Origin: DAOPZC01 sp035353175
GTDB lineage: Bacteria > Verrucomicrobiota > Kiritimatiellia > RFP12 > UBA1067
NCBI GenBank assembly: GCA_035353175.1
Contig: DAOPZC010000056.1
Coordinates: forward strand, 1-32,543
Length of the DNA: 32,543 nucleotides
Direction of reading: 5' to 3'
The position numbers were made by a program, and so were the translations under genes. Numbering within the stretch: position 1 is the stretch's first letter; each line of letters begins with the position of its first letter. The notes under the pieces are model-generated. The model was not told the origin of the DNA. It searched no databases and worked only from the letters and a program-made list of their open reading frames with translations. This document shows positions 16,075 through 24,181 of the stretch, piece after piece.

Positions 16075-19000
16075 CTAGTGGATGGAAATCAGCGTGCCGC
16101 CACAGGTCAGCAAGACTTGCCCCGCCGCATTGTTGTAGCCGACGGTCCGCTGGCCGCTGAGATTCGTCGAGAGGAACTGTCCTGACAGGCTGCCCGGCGT
16201 GCAGGTCGCGATCACATATGTAGCCCCCGGCTTAAGCACGGCCGGATTCTGGATCTCCAGCGTCAGGCCGGAAACATCCAATGCGCCTGAAACCTGCAGG
16301 CGGTCACAGGACCCGTCCAGCGCGGCATCCACCAGCAGCGTGCCGCTGAGGGTTGCCGCGGCCGCCAGCGTGAGCGTGCCGACCGCGTTCGTTCCGCCCG
16401 GGGCGATGACGCCTTGGACGGCGAGTGTGCCGTTGCTGACCGTGCCGCAGCCGCTGAGCCCGGCCAGCGGCTGGCGTGTGCCTCCCAGATCCAAGACGGC
16501 GTCGGCCGCGATTTCCATGAGTATGTTGGTTGGCAGGTTGCCGGGCGCGGACGGGCCGGCACCGACAAGGCGGATGTCATCGATGGTGGTCGTCGTGTCG
16601 CCGCCGGCCGAAGTCCCTTGAAATCTCAGTTCGTGCGTGCCTGCCGTGAGTGCGAAATTGGTGGTGTAGCTCTTAAAAGCGCCGCCGTTGGCGAAGGCCG
16701 CGCTGCTCCAGGAGGCTGTGCTCGACCCGTCGACGAGCACCTCCACGTTGGCCGCAGGGTAGCCGGGCCGGTTCGCGGCGGCGAACGCGAGCTGATACGT
16801 GCCGGCGCGTTGTACAGTCACGGTCTGAAAACAATGCGAGGCGCTTTGCAGGAAGCCGATCTGGAAGCCCTGGGGCGCCGTGCCCACCCAGGGGGAGCCG
16901 TTTCGGGCGATGCCGCTGCCGTTGTTCTCGATGGGATGTCCACTCATGGTCCAGCCACCCGTCACGCTGTCGCCCGTCAGGTAGGCCCAGCCCGCCGCCC
17001 CCATGGCCGGCAACTCGAATCCGGCGTTTCGGATGGTCACGGGGAGCGGCGCGAGTTGCAGCGTTCCGCCCAAGACACGGGCGCTGTTGGTGAAGGTGTT
17101 CGCACCGGACAAGGTCAGCGTTCCTGTGCCGGTCTTGACCAGCGTGATCGCGCCTTCCAGCAGGCCCGGGAAGTTCGTGCTCGTATTGTTGCCGCCGACC
17201 GTGAAGAGTGCGTTGGTGGAGGAGGCGTTCATCACCCGGCCGCCTCCGGTCAGTTCGCCCACGGTCTGGTTCGCGCTGTTCAGATCCAGCACGGCGTCGG
17301 CCGAGATGTTCAGCCGCGTGCCGGTCGGCAGCGGCGCCGAGGCCGGACCCAGTTTCAGCGTGCCACCCAGAACCGTCGTGTCACCGGCGTAGGTGCAGAA
17401 CGTGGCGGCGTTGGTGATCATGAGCGTCAGCGTGTTTCCGCCGGTCTTGGTCAGTCCGCCTGTGGAGGCGCCGTCGCGCAGGAAGGGCCGCCTGATGGTG
17501 GCGCTGCCGTTGGCGGTGTCGATGATGGCGCCGCCGTCCTTCACGTACAGGCTCAGCGTTCCAGACGTGGCGCCGATCCAGTCGTTGGGGTAGAGCCCGG
17601 GGGTGATGCTGCTCATGCCCAGCACACCGCCGTCGAAGAACAGCGACCCCGTGGCCCCGGCCGAACTGTAGAGCCTGTCGGAGTAGAGTCGGCCTCCGCT
17701 CTGGAGGGTCACGGAGACAGAGCCCGATGAGAAACGCGTCACGCGCCAGTTGGCCGTGTGGCTGCCGCCGATGATCGTCGCCGTGTTCGTTCCGCCCCAG
17801 CCGAGCAGGGTGTCTGTGCCGACGTACGACGTGCCGCCGGAGAGGATGATCGCGGCGTTCTGGAACTGCGCGTAGCCGTTGTAGCTCAGGCTTCCTGCCG
17901 TCTGGTAGAAGGTGGCGTCGGCCATGGATAAGCAGAACGCGTTGCCGGCAGCGGGTGCCACGGTGCCGCCGTCGAGTTGTAGCGTCGCATGGCTGATTTT
18001 TACGGGGCCGCTGCCGAGCGAGCCGCCGCTCGGCAACCTCAGCGATCCACCGGTCACCTCGGTTCCGCCGGGGCACGTGTTGGTGCCGTACAGCGTGAGC
18101 GTGCCGGTGCCGCTCTTGAGCAGCGTGCCGGCGCTTGTCCGGTTTGTGACGGTGGCGCGGATCGCGAGGTCATTGGTGCTCCAGTTGCCGACGGCGAGCG
18201 CCGGCTGCGTGCCGACGAGCGAGCCGTCACTGGCCCCAGTTCCGACCATCAGGCCTCCCGCGTCCGGGCGCAGAAAGAGCCCGCTCAGCGACAGCGTCTG
18301 CCCGGAGGGATCAATCGTGACGAGGCCATCCGTCGCGCCTTGCGTCAGGGTGCTGATGATGGTCTCGCCTGCGCCGAGGGTGAGCGTGCCGGCCGTGCCG
18401 CTCCCTTCGGTGATCAGCACGTCCGCGGTGTCGTTGCTGGCGACAACCTGCGTGCCGGAGTCGCGTCGCGTCACCTCGGTGTAATCCGGCGGCGCGCCGA
18501 TGACATCGAGCTCCTTGTAACCGACGCCGCTGTTTTCCTGGGGCGGGAACGTGAAGCGGACGGCATCGATATCGGCGAGGTTAAGGTTGGTGACCGCGAC
18601 GTGCGTAAGCTTGACCGTTCCGGTGTAGGCGATCTCCATCGCGTCGCCAAATGCACTGGCGCCCGTTTTGCGGAAGCTGACCCAGTAGTTCTGGTTGTCG
18701 CGTCCGGAGTCGCTCCAGCCGGTGTACGTGTCGATGGCCGCAACGGTGTAACCGGCGGGATGGTTGGTCAGGTCGAGCGTATACGTTACGGTCCCGCTGG
18801 CGATCGCGCAGGTGCCCGTCGTCCTGTCAGCTGAGCCGAACGCGCCGTCCGTGAGCGCCGGGACGAGGGCGTTGGTGAAGCCGCTTGACGTGTAGTAGCT
18901 GAACGCGTCGTTGGTGGCCGAGACGGCCGTTTGGATCAGGTCGGAGTCCGAAACCGTGAAAACGGTCCCGGCGCTGGTGCCGGTCGCGGAAAACTGCGTG

Positions 19001-19590
19001 GTCATGGCCGCGCCGAACACGTCCAGCTCCTTGTAGCCGACGCCGCCGTTCTCTTGGGTGAGAAAGGTGAATTTGACCGCGTCGATGCCCGCTAGGTTGA
19101 GGTCGGTCAGGCTGATGCGCGTCTCCCGCATGCCGGAAGCATAGGTGTTGGTGATGGCGTTTTCGAAGGTGCCGGAGGCGACCTTTCGGAAGCTGACCAC
19201 ATAGTTCTGATCGACGCGGCCGCCGTCCTGCCACCCCGTGTATGAACCGAGGCTCGAAATCAGGTATCCGGCCGGGGATTTCGACGTGTCGAGCGTGTAC
19301 GTGATGGAGCCTCCCGCGAGGGCGAAGGAGAATTCGCGGTTGCCCGGGCCCGTCGTTCCGTCTGTCAGCGACGCAAGTGTGCCCGCCGTGTATCCGCCCT
19401 CCACATACACGGCCAGCCCGTCGGTTTCAACCGAATTCAGGTTTCGCTGCAGCAGGTCGGCGTCAGATGCCGTGTAGGGCTGATCGCTGTTTGACTTGAC
19501 GATCGTCCAGGCCTGCGCGTCTCCTGTCGCGAGTCCGAATGCCGCCATCACTGCCGCTGCCCATTTGCCGAACGCCGGGTGTTGATTCAT
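16075..19590 (-). CDS. Secreted autotransporter-associated beta-strand repeat protein with tandem N-terminal domains
   Basis: 1171 residues. The signal peptide ends near GDAQA (residue 27). Residues 33-195 and 204-367 are two copies of one domain; both contain SYTGW or TYTGW, QNYVVSF or QNYWVSF, and GVGYKELDV. From about 395 onward there are autotransporter-associated beta-strand repeats, seen as GTGTLTLYGTN, TKTGGNTLTL and VKTGTGTLTLSGANTF, each followed by GGxLxL. Near residue 850 a DUF642/carbohydrate-binding-like beta-sandwich is inserted (NAGFELPAMGAAGWAYL to TIDDIRLVGAG), then more repeat strands. There is no outer-membrane beta-barrel and no PEP-CTERM or sortase tail; it ends GQVLLTCGGTLISIH. 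It is probably a large surface or matrix protein. Start 19590 has GGGAG before it; upstream ATG at 19662 lacks a site. Confidence 0.82.
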   Translation of the reverse strand: MNQHPAFGKWAAAVMAAFGLATGDAQAWTIVKSNSDQPYTASDADLLQRNLNSVETDGLAVYVEGGYTAGTLASLTDGTTGPGNREFSFALAGGSITYTLDTSKSPAGYLISSLGSYTGWQDGGRVDQNYVVSFRKVASGTFENAITNTYASGMRETRISLTDLNLAGIDAVKFTFLTQENGGVGYKELDVFGAAMTTQFSATGTSAGTVFTVSDSDLIQTAVSATNDAFSYYTSSGFTNALVPALTDGAFGSADRTTGTCAIASGTVTYTLDLTNHPAGYTVAAIDTYTGWSDSGRDNQNYWVSFRKTGASAFGDAMEIAYTGTVKLTHVAVTNLNLADIDAVRFTFPPQENSGVGYKELDVIGAPPDYTEVTRRDSGTQVVASNDTADVLITEGSGTAGTLTLGAGETIISTLTQGATDGLVTIDPSGQTLSLSGLFLRPDAGGLMVGTGASDGSLVGTQPALAVGNWSTNDLAIRATVTNRTSAGTLLKSGTGTLTLYGTNTCPGGTEVTGGSLRLPSGGSLGSGPVKISHATLQLDGGTVAPAAGNAFCLSMADATFYQTAGSLSYNGYAQFQNAAIILSGGTSYVGTDTLLGWGGTNTATIIGGSHTANWRVTRFSSGSVSVTLQSGGRLYSDRLYSSAGATGSLFFDGGVLGMSSITPGLYPNDWIGATSGTLSLYVKDGGAIIDTANGSATIRRPFLRDGASTGGLTKTGGNTLTLMITNAATFCTYAGDTTVLGGTLKLGPASAPLPTGTRLNISADAVLDLNSANQTVGELTGGGRVMNASSTNALFTVGGNNTSTNFPGLLEGAITLVKTGTGTLTLSGANTFTNSARVLGGTLQLAPLPVTIRNAGFELPAMGAAGWAYLTGDSVTGGWTMSGHPIENNGSGIARNGSPWVGTAPQGFQIGFLQSASHCFQTVTVQRAGTYQLAFAAANRPGYPAANVEVLVDGSSTASWSSAAFANGGAFKSYTTNFALTAGTHELRFQGTSAGGDTTTTIDDIRLVGAGPSAPGNLPTNILMEIAADAVLDLGGTRQPLAGLSGCGTVSNGTLAVQGVIAPGGTNAVGTLTLAAAATLSGTLLVDAALDGSCDRLQVSGALDVSGLTLEIQNPAVLKPGATYVIATCTPGSLSGQFLSTNLSGQRTVGYNNAAGQVLLTCGGTLISIH
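18490..19494 (-). repeat. Tandem duplication of an approximately 165-residue domain within the surface protein
   Basis: Copy A is 19494-19006 (residues 33-195) and copy B is 18981-18490 (residues 204-367). Paired segments: ASDADLLQRN / VSDSDLIQTA; SPAGYLISSLGSYTGWQDGG / HPAGYTVAAIDTYTGWSDSG; LNLAGIDAVKFTF / LNLADIDAVRFTF; GVGYKELDVFGA / GVGYKELDVIGA. The similarity is obvious in protein but diverged in DNA, so the duplication is old. I do not recognise the domain; a discoidin-like beta-sandwich is possible. Confidence 0.8.
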
Positions 19591-19705
19591 GAGACTCCCT
19601 TTTTCAGAACAGGACTGTGAAAACAAATTGCGCTCAGTCCAGGCTTGGCTTTCCCTTTTCATCGGCCTCGACGACGTGAACTCAGTGATGTTTTCACCAA
19701 ATTTA

Positions 19706-19734
19706 TTATCACAAAAACGGGATACTCTTGTCTA
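19706..19734 (-). promoter_or_regulatory. Candidate promoter for the autotransporter-repeat gene
   Basis: Minus strand: TAGACA (19734-19729), 17-base spacer, TGATAA (19711-19706). It predicts a leader of about 110 bases before the ATG at 19590. Consensus match only. Confidence 0.4.
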
Positions 19735-19778
19735 TCATGATCAAAATGGTCGGAAACTCGAAAGCGCGGCCACGCCGC

Positions 19779-19807
19779 TTGACGCCCTTGCCGCAAGCTT
19801 ATATGCT
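19779..19807 (+). promoter_or_regulatory. Candidate promoter for the methyltransferase-nucleotidyltransferase pair
   Basis: TTGACG (19779-19784), 17-base spacer, TATGCT (19802-19807). Transcription would start near 19814, about 88 bases before the ATG at 19902. Consensus match only. Confidence 0.45.
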
Positions 19808-19901
19808 TGCCTCAATGAGCTGACGGGGCCTGCCTTTGCGAAAGGCGCAGAAGAAATGCGGCCGTAGAATAGACTTGCTTGACGCAAAAATGAGAGAAAC
19901 C

Positions 19902-20672
19902 ATGAGTGACAATAAATCCATTCACGAATTTGACTTCACGCTGATCTGCGAATATTTCTCGAGTCTAGAACGACAGGGGCCGGGCAGCCCCGAAGTCACC
20001 CTGAAGGCCTTGACCTTTATTGATAATCTGACGGACGACGCGCGGATCGCGGATATCGGTTGTGGTACCGGCGGACAGACGATGGTGTTGGCTGATCACG
20101 CCCCTGGGCATATTATCGGCGTCGATTTGTTCCCCGCCTTCATCGATTTGTTTAACGCGAATGCCCAAAGGCGCCATTTCCAGAACCGGGTGCGTGGTGT
20201 GATTGGATCGATGGAGGCCCTCCCTTTTCGGAATGAAGAATTCGATCTCATATGGTCGGAAGGGGCCATCTATAATATCGGGTTCAGACGCGGCATCACA
20301 GAATGGCGCAAATACCTGAAGCCCGGCGGATACCTCGCCGTCTCGGAGGCGTCGTGGTTCACGAGGGAAAGGCCTGCCGAAATCGACCGCTATTGGATGG
20401 AGTCCTATCCGGAAATCGATACCATCCCGAACAAAGTCGCACAAATCCAGGAGGCCGGCTACGTTCCGGTCGCCACGTTCGTCTTGCCTGAAACGTGTTG
20501 GACCGACCGTTTCTATCTTCCGCAACGCACCGCACAGGAAATCTTCCTGGCGAAACACAGGGGCAACAAGACCGCTGAGGAACTGATCGCGAACCAACGG
20601 CATGAGGCCGAATTGTATGACGCGTACAAAGCGTTCTACGGCTATGTTTTCTATATCGGGAGGAAAATGTAG
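19902..20672 (+). CDS. Class I SAM-dependent methyltransferase
   Basis: 256 residues. The Rossmann methyltransferase core has motif I ADIGCGTGGQT (residues 50-60), an acidic strand end IIGVDLF, motif IV DLIWSEGAIYNIGF, and a post-motif LKPGGYLAVSEASWF. The start MSDNKSIHEFDF and the segment CEYFSSLERQGPGSPEVT are typical of a family I associate with gut Bacteroidetes and relatives, whose substrate is unknown. Length is normal. The ATG at 19902 is preferred for that conserved N-terminus; ATG codons at 19836 and 19890 are in frame upstream. The ribosome site is weak. Composition is less GC-rich than the neighbours (hand counts of two lines: 43% and 62%). The nucleotidyltransferase starts 23 bases downstream, so the two probably form an operon. 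Confidence 0.85.
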   Translation: MSDNKSIHEFDFTLICEYFSSLERQGPGSPEVTLKALTFIDNLTDDARIADIGCGTGGQTMVLADHAPGHIIGVDLFPAFIDLFNANAQRRHFQNRVRGVIGSMEALPFRNEEFDLIWSEGAIYNIGFRRGITEWRKYLKPGGYLAVSEASWFTRERPAEIDRYWMESYPEIDTIPNKVAQIQEAGYVPVATFVLPETCWTDRFYLPQRTAQEIFLAKHRGNKTAEELIANQRHEAELYDAYKAFYGYVFYIGRKM

Positions 20673-20695
20673 AAGCGTCACGTTAGGGGATCACG

Positions 20696-21376
20696 ATGCG
20701 ACATCTTTCAGAGGCATGGCTCAAAGCGTATCTTCAAACGGTAACATCGTTGTTTGGCGTGCGGTTGCTGTTTGTCGGGTTGCAGGGCAGTTATGGCCGA
20801 GACGAGGCAACCGAAAGCAGTGACATCGACATGGCGCTTATTCTCGACTTGGTGTCCGCGCAAGACCTGAAGGCTTACGACGATGCGATTTCCAAGTTGC
20901 CGCACCGCGAAAAGATGTGCGGTTTCATATCGGGAAAACAGGAACTGGCTTGTTGGAGCAAGGCTGATTTGTTTCAGTTTTGCCATGACACAACGCCGCT
21001 CGCGGGGAGCCTGCGGGACCTGCTTCCCGAAATCGGCGAGGACGACATCCGGCGCGCCATCCTGACGGGCGCGTGCAACATTTACCATCTGTGCGGACAC
21101 AATATGGTCCACGAGAAAGATCCGGCCATTCTGAAATCCCTTTACAAAGCCGCAGTATTTGTGGTCCAGGCCCTGCATTACCATCGAATGGGCGTCTACC
21201 TCAAAAAGCGGTGTGAGCTGTTGACGGAGGCTCCGCAAAGGGAACAACAACTCCTGTTGGCGTATGCTCGCATCAAGGACTCCCGGCCCGATCAAGACGT
21301 GGATGTTGCGTCCTCGTCTGAACTGTTGTTTGCGTGGGCCGGGCAGGTGATCCGGGAATATGGGAGCGCCCAATAG
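20696..21376 (+). CDS. Nucleotidyltransferase-fold protein
   Basis: 226 residues. GLQGSYGRDEATESSDIDMAL (residues 28-48) is the polymerase-beta-like nucleotidyltransferase signature GSxxxG...DxD, with metal ligands D43 and D45. The C-terminal half is helical and resembles the HEPN-like or substrate domain often joined to such transferases (IYHLCGHNMVHEKDPAILKSLYKAAVFVVQ). Members of this broad fold include antibiotic adenylyltransferases, MNT antitoxins and metabolite-modifying enzymes; which one applies cannot be read from the sequence. It is more AT-rich than its surroundings (one line hand-counted at 50% GC) and probably co-transcribed with the methyltransferase. It converges with cysK, with an 86-base gap in which I see no convincing terminator. 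Confidence 0.8.
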   Translation: MRHLSEAWLKAYLQTVTSLFGVRLLFVGLQGSYGRDEATESSDIDMALILDLVSAQDLKAYDDAISKLPHREKMCGFISGKQELACWSKADLFQFCHDTTPLAGSLRDLLPEIGEDDIRRAILTGACNIYHLCGHNMVHEKDPAILKSLYKAAVFVVQALHYHRMGVYLKKRCELLTEAPQREQQLLLAYARIKDSRPDQDVDVASSSELLFAWAGQVIREYGSAQ

Positions 21377-21462
21377 ATAATTGGACGCGGGGCGCCAAAC
21401 GGCTCTCTAGCGGTGCGGGCCGGGCGGCCTGACGGAGCGGTCGACTCGCCTCGGGCTTGCCC

Positions 21463-22368
21463 TCAGATCAGGGCGGTGCTGAAGTAGCGCTCGGCTCGGT
21501 CCGGCAGGACCGTGACAATGTTTTTGTCCTTGCCCATGCGTTTGCCGCATTCGACCGCCGCCCAGACGTTGGCGCCGGACGAGGTTCCGACCAGCGCGCC
21601 TTCTTTCAGCGTCAGGCGTTGCGCGGTCGTGATGGCGTCGTCGTCCGTCACGGTGATGACGTCGTCGACAATCGACACATCCAGGACGTCCGGGATGAAG
21701 CCGTCGCCGATGCCCTCGATCCGGTGGAAGCCCGGCTCCTGCCCGAGCAGCGCGGAGGCGTTGGCCGGCTCGACCGCCACGATCTTGACCGCCGGATTCT
21801 TTTCCTTGAGGAAGCGGCCCACGCCGGCCAGCGTTCCGCCGCTGCCGATGCCGGCGACGAAGGCGTCGACGCGTCCTTCCATCTGCTCCCAGATCTCCTC
21901 AGCTGTGGTCAGGTAGTGGATCTCGGGATTGTCAGGATTCACGAACTGTCCCGGAATGAAGAGGTCGGGGATTTCCCGCTTCAGTTCCTCCAGCTTCTTG
22001 AGGCAGCCGTTGAGGCTCTCGGCCGCAGGCGTGCAGATCAGCTCGCCGCCGAACGCTCTGATGATCTTCCGGCGCTCCTCGCTCATGTTGTCGGGCATCA
22101 CGATGATGACCCGGTAACCTTTGCGGACGCCCACGAAGGTCACGCCGATCCCCGTGTTGCCGGAGGTGGCTTCGGCGATGGTCATGCCCGGCTTCAGGTC
22201 GCCCCGCTTTTCGGCCTGCTCGATCATGTGGCGGGCGACCCGGTCCTTGATGCTTCCTCCGGGGTTGAGGTATTCGGCTTTCGCGTAAACCGGGAAGCCT
22301 GCGATCCGCTCGAGCTTCAAGAGCGGCGTGTTTCCGATGGTCTCCAAAATCCTCGTCCAGCGTGCCAT
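21463..22368 (-). CDS. cysK: Cysteine synthase (O-acetylserine sulfhydrylase)
   Basis: 301 residues, the usual length. It makes L-cysteine from O-acetylserine and sulfide using PLP in the cytoplasm. The PLP lysine is K41 in NPGGSIKDR. The cofactor phosphate and substrate loops are TSGNTGIG and the glycine-rich GIGSGGTLAGVG. The start IGNTPLLKLERIAGFPVYAKAEYLNP is typical of CysK/CysM and cystathionine beta-synthase-like enzymes. The frame starts at the ATG at 22368; a GGACAG lies a few bases upstream. No cysE is nearby. A candidate promoter and a 12-base direct repeat lie upstream (22463-22532). A cystathionine beta-synthase role without regulatory domains is a less likely alternative. Confidence 0.93.
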   Translation of the reverse strand: MARWTRILETIGNTPLLKLERIAGFPVYAKAEYLNPGGSIKDRVARHMIEQAEKRGDLKPGMTIAEATSGNTGIGVTFVGVRKGYRVIIVMPDNMSEERRKIIRAFGGELICTPAAESLNGCLKKLEELKREIPDLFIPGQFVNPDNPEIHYLTTAEEIWEQMEGRVDAFVAGIGSGGTLAGVGRFLKEKNPAVKIVAVEPANASALLGQEPGFHRIEGIGDGFIPDVLDVSIVDDVITVTDDDAITTAQRLTLKEGALVGTSSGANVWAAVECGKRMGKDKNIVTVLPDRAERYFSTALI

Positions 22369-22462
22369 ATTCTGTCCGTTCCTCGCACCAGGCGTCGGGC
22401 CGGCGTGAGATGACGGTCTCGGAGCCTATCCGCGACACGGGTCCGGCCTGATGTTGTGGGCC

Positions 22463-22491
22463 ACTCTATCAAACCGGTATTTGCCGCGCAA
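22463..22491 (-). promoter_or_regulatory. Candidate cysK promoter
   Basis: Minus strand: TTGCGC (22491-22486), 17-base spacer, TAGAGT (22468-22463), giving a leader of about 88 bases. The -35 box is imperfect, which fits a promoter helped by an activator. A direct repeat sits immediately upstream. Confidence 0.4.
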
Positions 22492-22505
22492 CCGCCGTCT
22501 GTCCA

Positions 22506-22532
22506 GAACGTGAAAGCCGCGAACGTGAAAGC
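22506..22532. repeat. 12-base direct repeat upstream of the cysK promoter
   Basis: GAACGTGAAAGC occurs exactly at 22506-22517 and 22521-22532, a 15-base period. It sits just upstream of the candidate cysK -35 box, where an activator could bind. Confidence 0.55.
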
Positions 22533-22534
22533 GG

Positions 22535-22555
22535 GCGGGCGTCGCGGACGCCCGC
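22535..22555 (-). terminator. Perfect GC-rich hairpin 12 bases after the phospholipase-D gene
   Basis: GCGGGCGTC (22535-22543), loop GCG, GACGCCCGC (22547-22555): nine perfect pairs. It lies directly downstream of the minus-strand stop codon at 22567. Only three T residues follow on the minus strand, so it is an incomplete intrinsic terminator or an mRNA 3' stabilising stem. Confidence 0.5.
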
Positions 22556-22566
22556 GATGTCCGCGG

Positions 22567-24027
22567 CTACCACGTGCAGATTCCCGTGGCCTCTTGGAAA
22601 CGGTAGCGGAAGACGCGCCAGAGGGAGTCGTCGCGGAACACGCCATAGTCGGCGGTGAAGACGCGGCCGCCGGAATTTGTCCATATCCGCTCGACGTGGG
22701 CGGCCGCGTCGGCCAGCGCCGGTGCGGACACGCGGCCGGCGACGCGCACGTCGGTTTCCAGATTGTAGTCCCGCACGTTCCGGCGCGTGAAGTTGGCCGA
22801 TCCGAGCAGCAGGTCTGCGGTGCCGTCCGCCCGCTTGACCAGCAGCATCTTGGCGTGCATCTGTTCGCCGCGGGTGACGGCCCAGCGGAGCGGAACGCCC
22901 GCCGCGACCAACTCGCGGGCCACCTGCCGGTTCGGCATGCCGCTTTTTTCCCGGCCGAAGGCGTCCTTGTTGGGGTCGAGCACCACGCGCATCGTCACGC
23001 CGCGGCGCGCCGCGGCCGTCAGCGCATCGATGATCGGGCGGTCCGCCAGGTAGAACATCACCAGGTCCAGCGCGTCGCTCTCCCCGGCCGCGCCGATCAT
23101 GGCTTCGGCGGCATCGGCGATCGCCTCCTCCGTGACGATCTGTACCCGCAGACTGCCGGCGGACGAGGGGTTTGGCCCTGCGACGGTCATCGGCACGTCG
23201 TTCGATGCGATCGTCCGACCGCCGCTGAAGGCAAGGACCGCCTGTTCCGTCTCCAATGCCGGCCGCACAGCCGGTCCGCTGAAAACGAGGCCGACGTTCG
23301 AGTGGGCGCTGCTGCCGTCATGCGGGTTGGCGGAGGTCACCAGGGCGCGCAGTTCTCCGCCCGCGTCGGCGACCACCACCTTGCGGTGGTTGGCTTTGAA
23401 GTTCAGCAGCGCCAGCCAGCTGCGCAGCGTGACCTCGCCTCCGTCGAACGGGTTCGCCACCCAGCCGCCCCCGCTGCGGTTGCCCCACGGCTTGAAGAAC
23501 AGCCGCCACATGCTCGACCATGTCGTGTTGCTGTCGCGCAAGCGGTCCAGGCGGGTGACGACCACCTCGACGCCGGCCTCCTGCAGGCGTTTCAGGTGAC
23601 TGGACTCCATGCCGCCGTAGACGGTGTTCACCGGGTCGGTGATCAGCACGGCGTGTAGACCGGGCACCGCGCGTTTGCGTGCGACCAGGGCGGCGGTCAG
23701 CTCTTCGCACAGCCGCCGGTGCGGCGCGGGGCCGGCTCCGAGAAATTCATTGAAAAGGAACATGTCGACCACCACCAGACGTTCGGCTTGGGCGATCATC
23801 GCGAAGACCTCGTCGAAGATCTGCTGGTCGATCACGCGCACGCCCGAATCGTCGAGGCAGGTCTGGTCGCACAGGAAGCGCACCTCCGTGGCAGGCAGAA
23901 GTTCGCTGCGGTAGGAAAGTCCGGCAGGCAGCGGTTTCACCGCGTGGTAACAGCATCCCGGCGCGACGGCCGTCATCGTGATCAAAAGGGCGAATTGGCC
24001 TAGAACCCGTATTCGGACGTCGGTCAT
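22567..24027 (-). CDS. Phospholipase D-fold (cardiolipin synthase-like) lipoprotein
   Basis: 486 residues with two HKD modules. Module 1 is FKANHRKVVVADAGG (H214, K216, D221) followed by TSANPHD. Module 2 is MHAKMLLVKRADG (H391, K393) followed by GSANFTRRN. The second lysine is followed by ADG/AD rather than the exact HxKx4D pattern. The N-terminus has a hydrophobic segment (LLITMTAVAPGC, residues 14-25) with a cysteine pair, so export and perhaps lipid anchoring are likely. The fold fits phosphatidyl transfer, as in cardiolipin synthase, or phosphodiester hydrolysis. Enzymes of true cardiolipin synthesis usually have two N-terminal membrane helices, absent here, so the substrate is uncertain. 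The start ATG at 24027 has a weak ribosome site. A candidate promoter lies at 24082-24110. Confidence 0.82.
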   Translation of the reverse strand: MTDVRIRVLGQFALLITMTAVAPGCCYHAVKPLPAGLSYRSELLPATEVRFLCDQTCLDDSGVRVIDQQIFDEVFAMIAQAERLVVVDMFLFNEFLGAGPAPHRRLCEELTAALVARKRAVPGLHAVLITDPVNTVYGGMESSHLKRLQEAGVEVVVTRLDRLRDSNTTWSSMWRLFFKPWGNRSGGGWVANPFDGGEVTLRSWLALLNFKANHRKVVVADAGGELRALVTSANPHDGSSAHSNVGLVFSGPAVRPALETEQAVLAFSGGRTIASNDVPMTVAGPNPSSAGSLRVQIVTEEAIADAAEAMIGAAGESDALDLVMFYLADRPIIDALTAAARRGVTMRVVLDPNKDAFGREKSGMPNRQVARELVAAGVPLRWAVTRGEQMHAKMLLVKRADGTADLLLGSANFTRRNVRDYNLETDVRVAGRVSAPALADAAAHVERIWTNSGGRVFTADYGVFRDDSLWRVFRYRFQEATGICTW

Positions 24028-24081
24028 TGCTGAATCCAGAGGAAAGGATGAATGGCAGGATGAGACGGAGAATTGCGTCAG

Positions 24082-24110
24082 AGTGTAAACTTTCCGGCGG
24101 AGAGATTCAA
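24082..24110 (-). promoter_or_regulatory. Candidate promoter for the phospholipase-D-fold gene
   Basis: Minus strand: TTGAAT (24110-24105), 17-base spacer, TACACT (24087-24082), with transcription starting about 50 bases before the ATG. Consensus match only. Confidence 0.45.
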
Positions 24111-24181
24111 TGACAAGGATGAAAGATGTGGTGTGGTGTGTGGACCTCGCGCTGGGCTCTCAAGCCCGTATCCGGCCTGTA

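Larger units (their letters stand above)
19591..19901. other. 311-base non-coding divergent promoter region
   Basis: This gap separates the minus-strand surface protein from the plus-strand methyltransferase. It is AT-rich around 19690-19745 and carries a candidate promoter for each direction. A 92-codon open frame on the plus strand (19589-19867) is not supported by composition or a ribosome site. No RNA gene or repeat was recognised. Confidence 0.6.

Noticed and set aside
16414..17730. Plus-strand open frame (438 codons) inside the autotransporter-repeat gene
   Set aside because: Gly/Arg/Ala-rich shadow of the repeat-coding strand, with no domain or ribosome site.
19589..19867. 92-codon plus-strand frame in the divergent promoter gap
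   Set aside because: No ribosome site, overlaps promoters for both directions, and the product has no family resemblance.
22456..23658. Plus-strand open frame (400 codons) opposite the phospholipase-D-fold gene
   Set aside because: Opposite strand to two intact HKD motifs; composition is that of an antisense frame.
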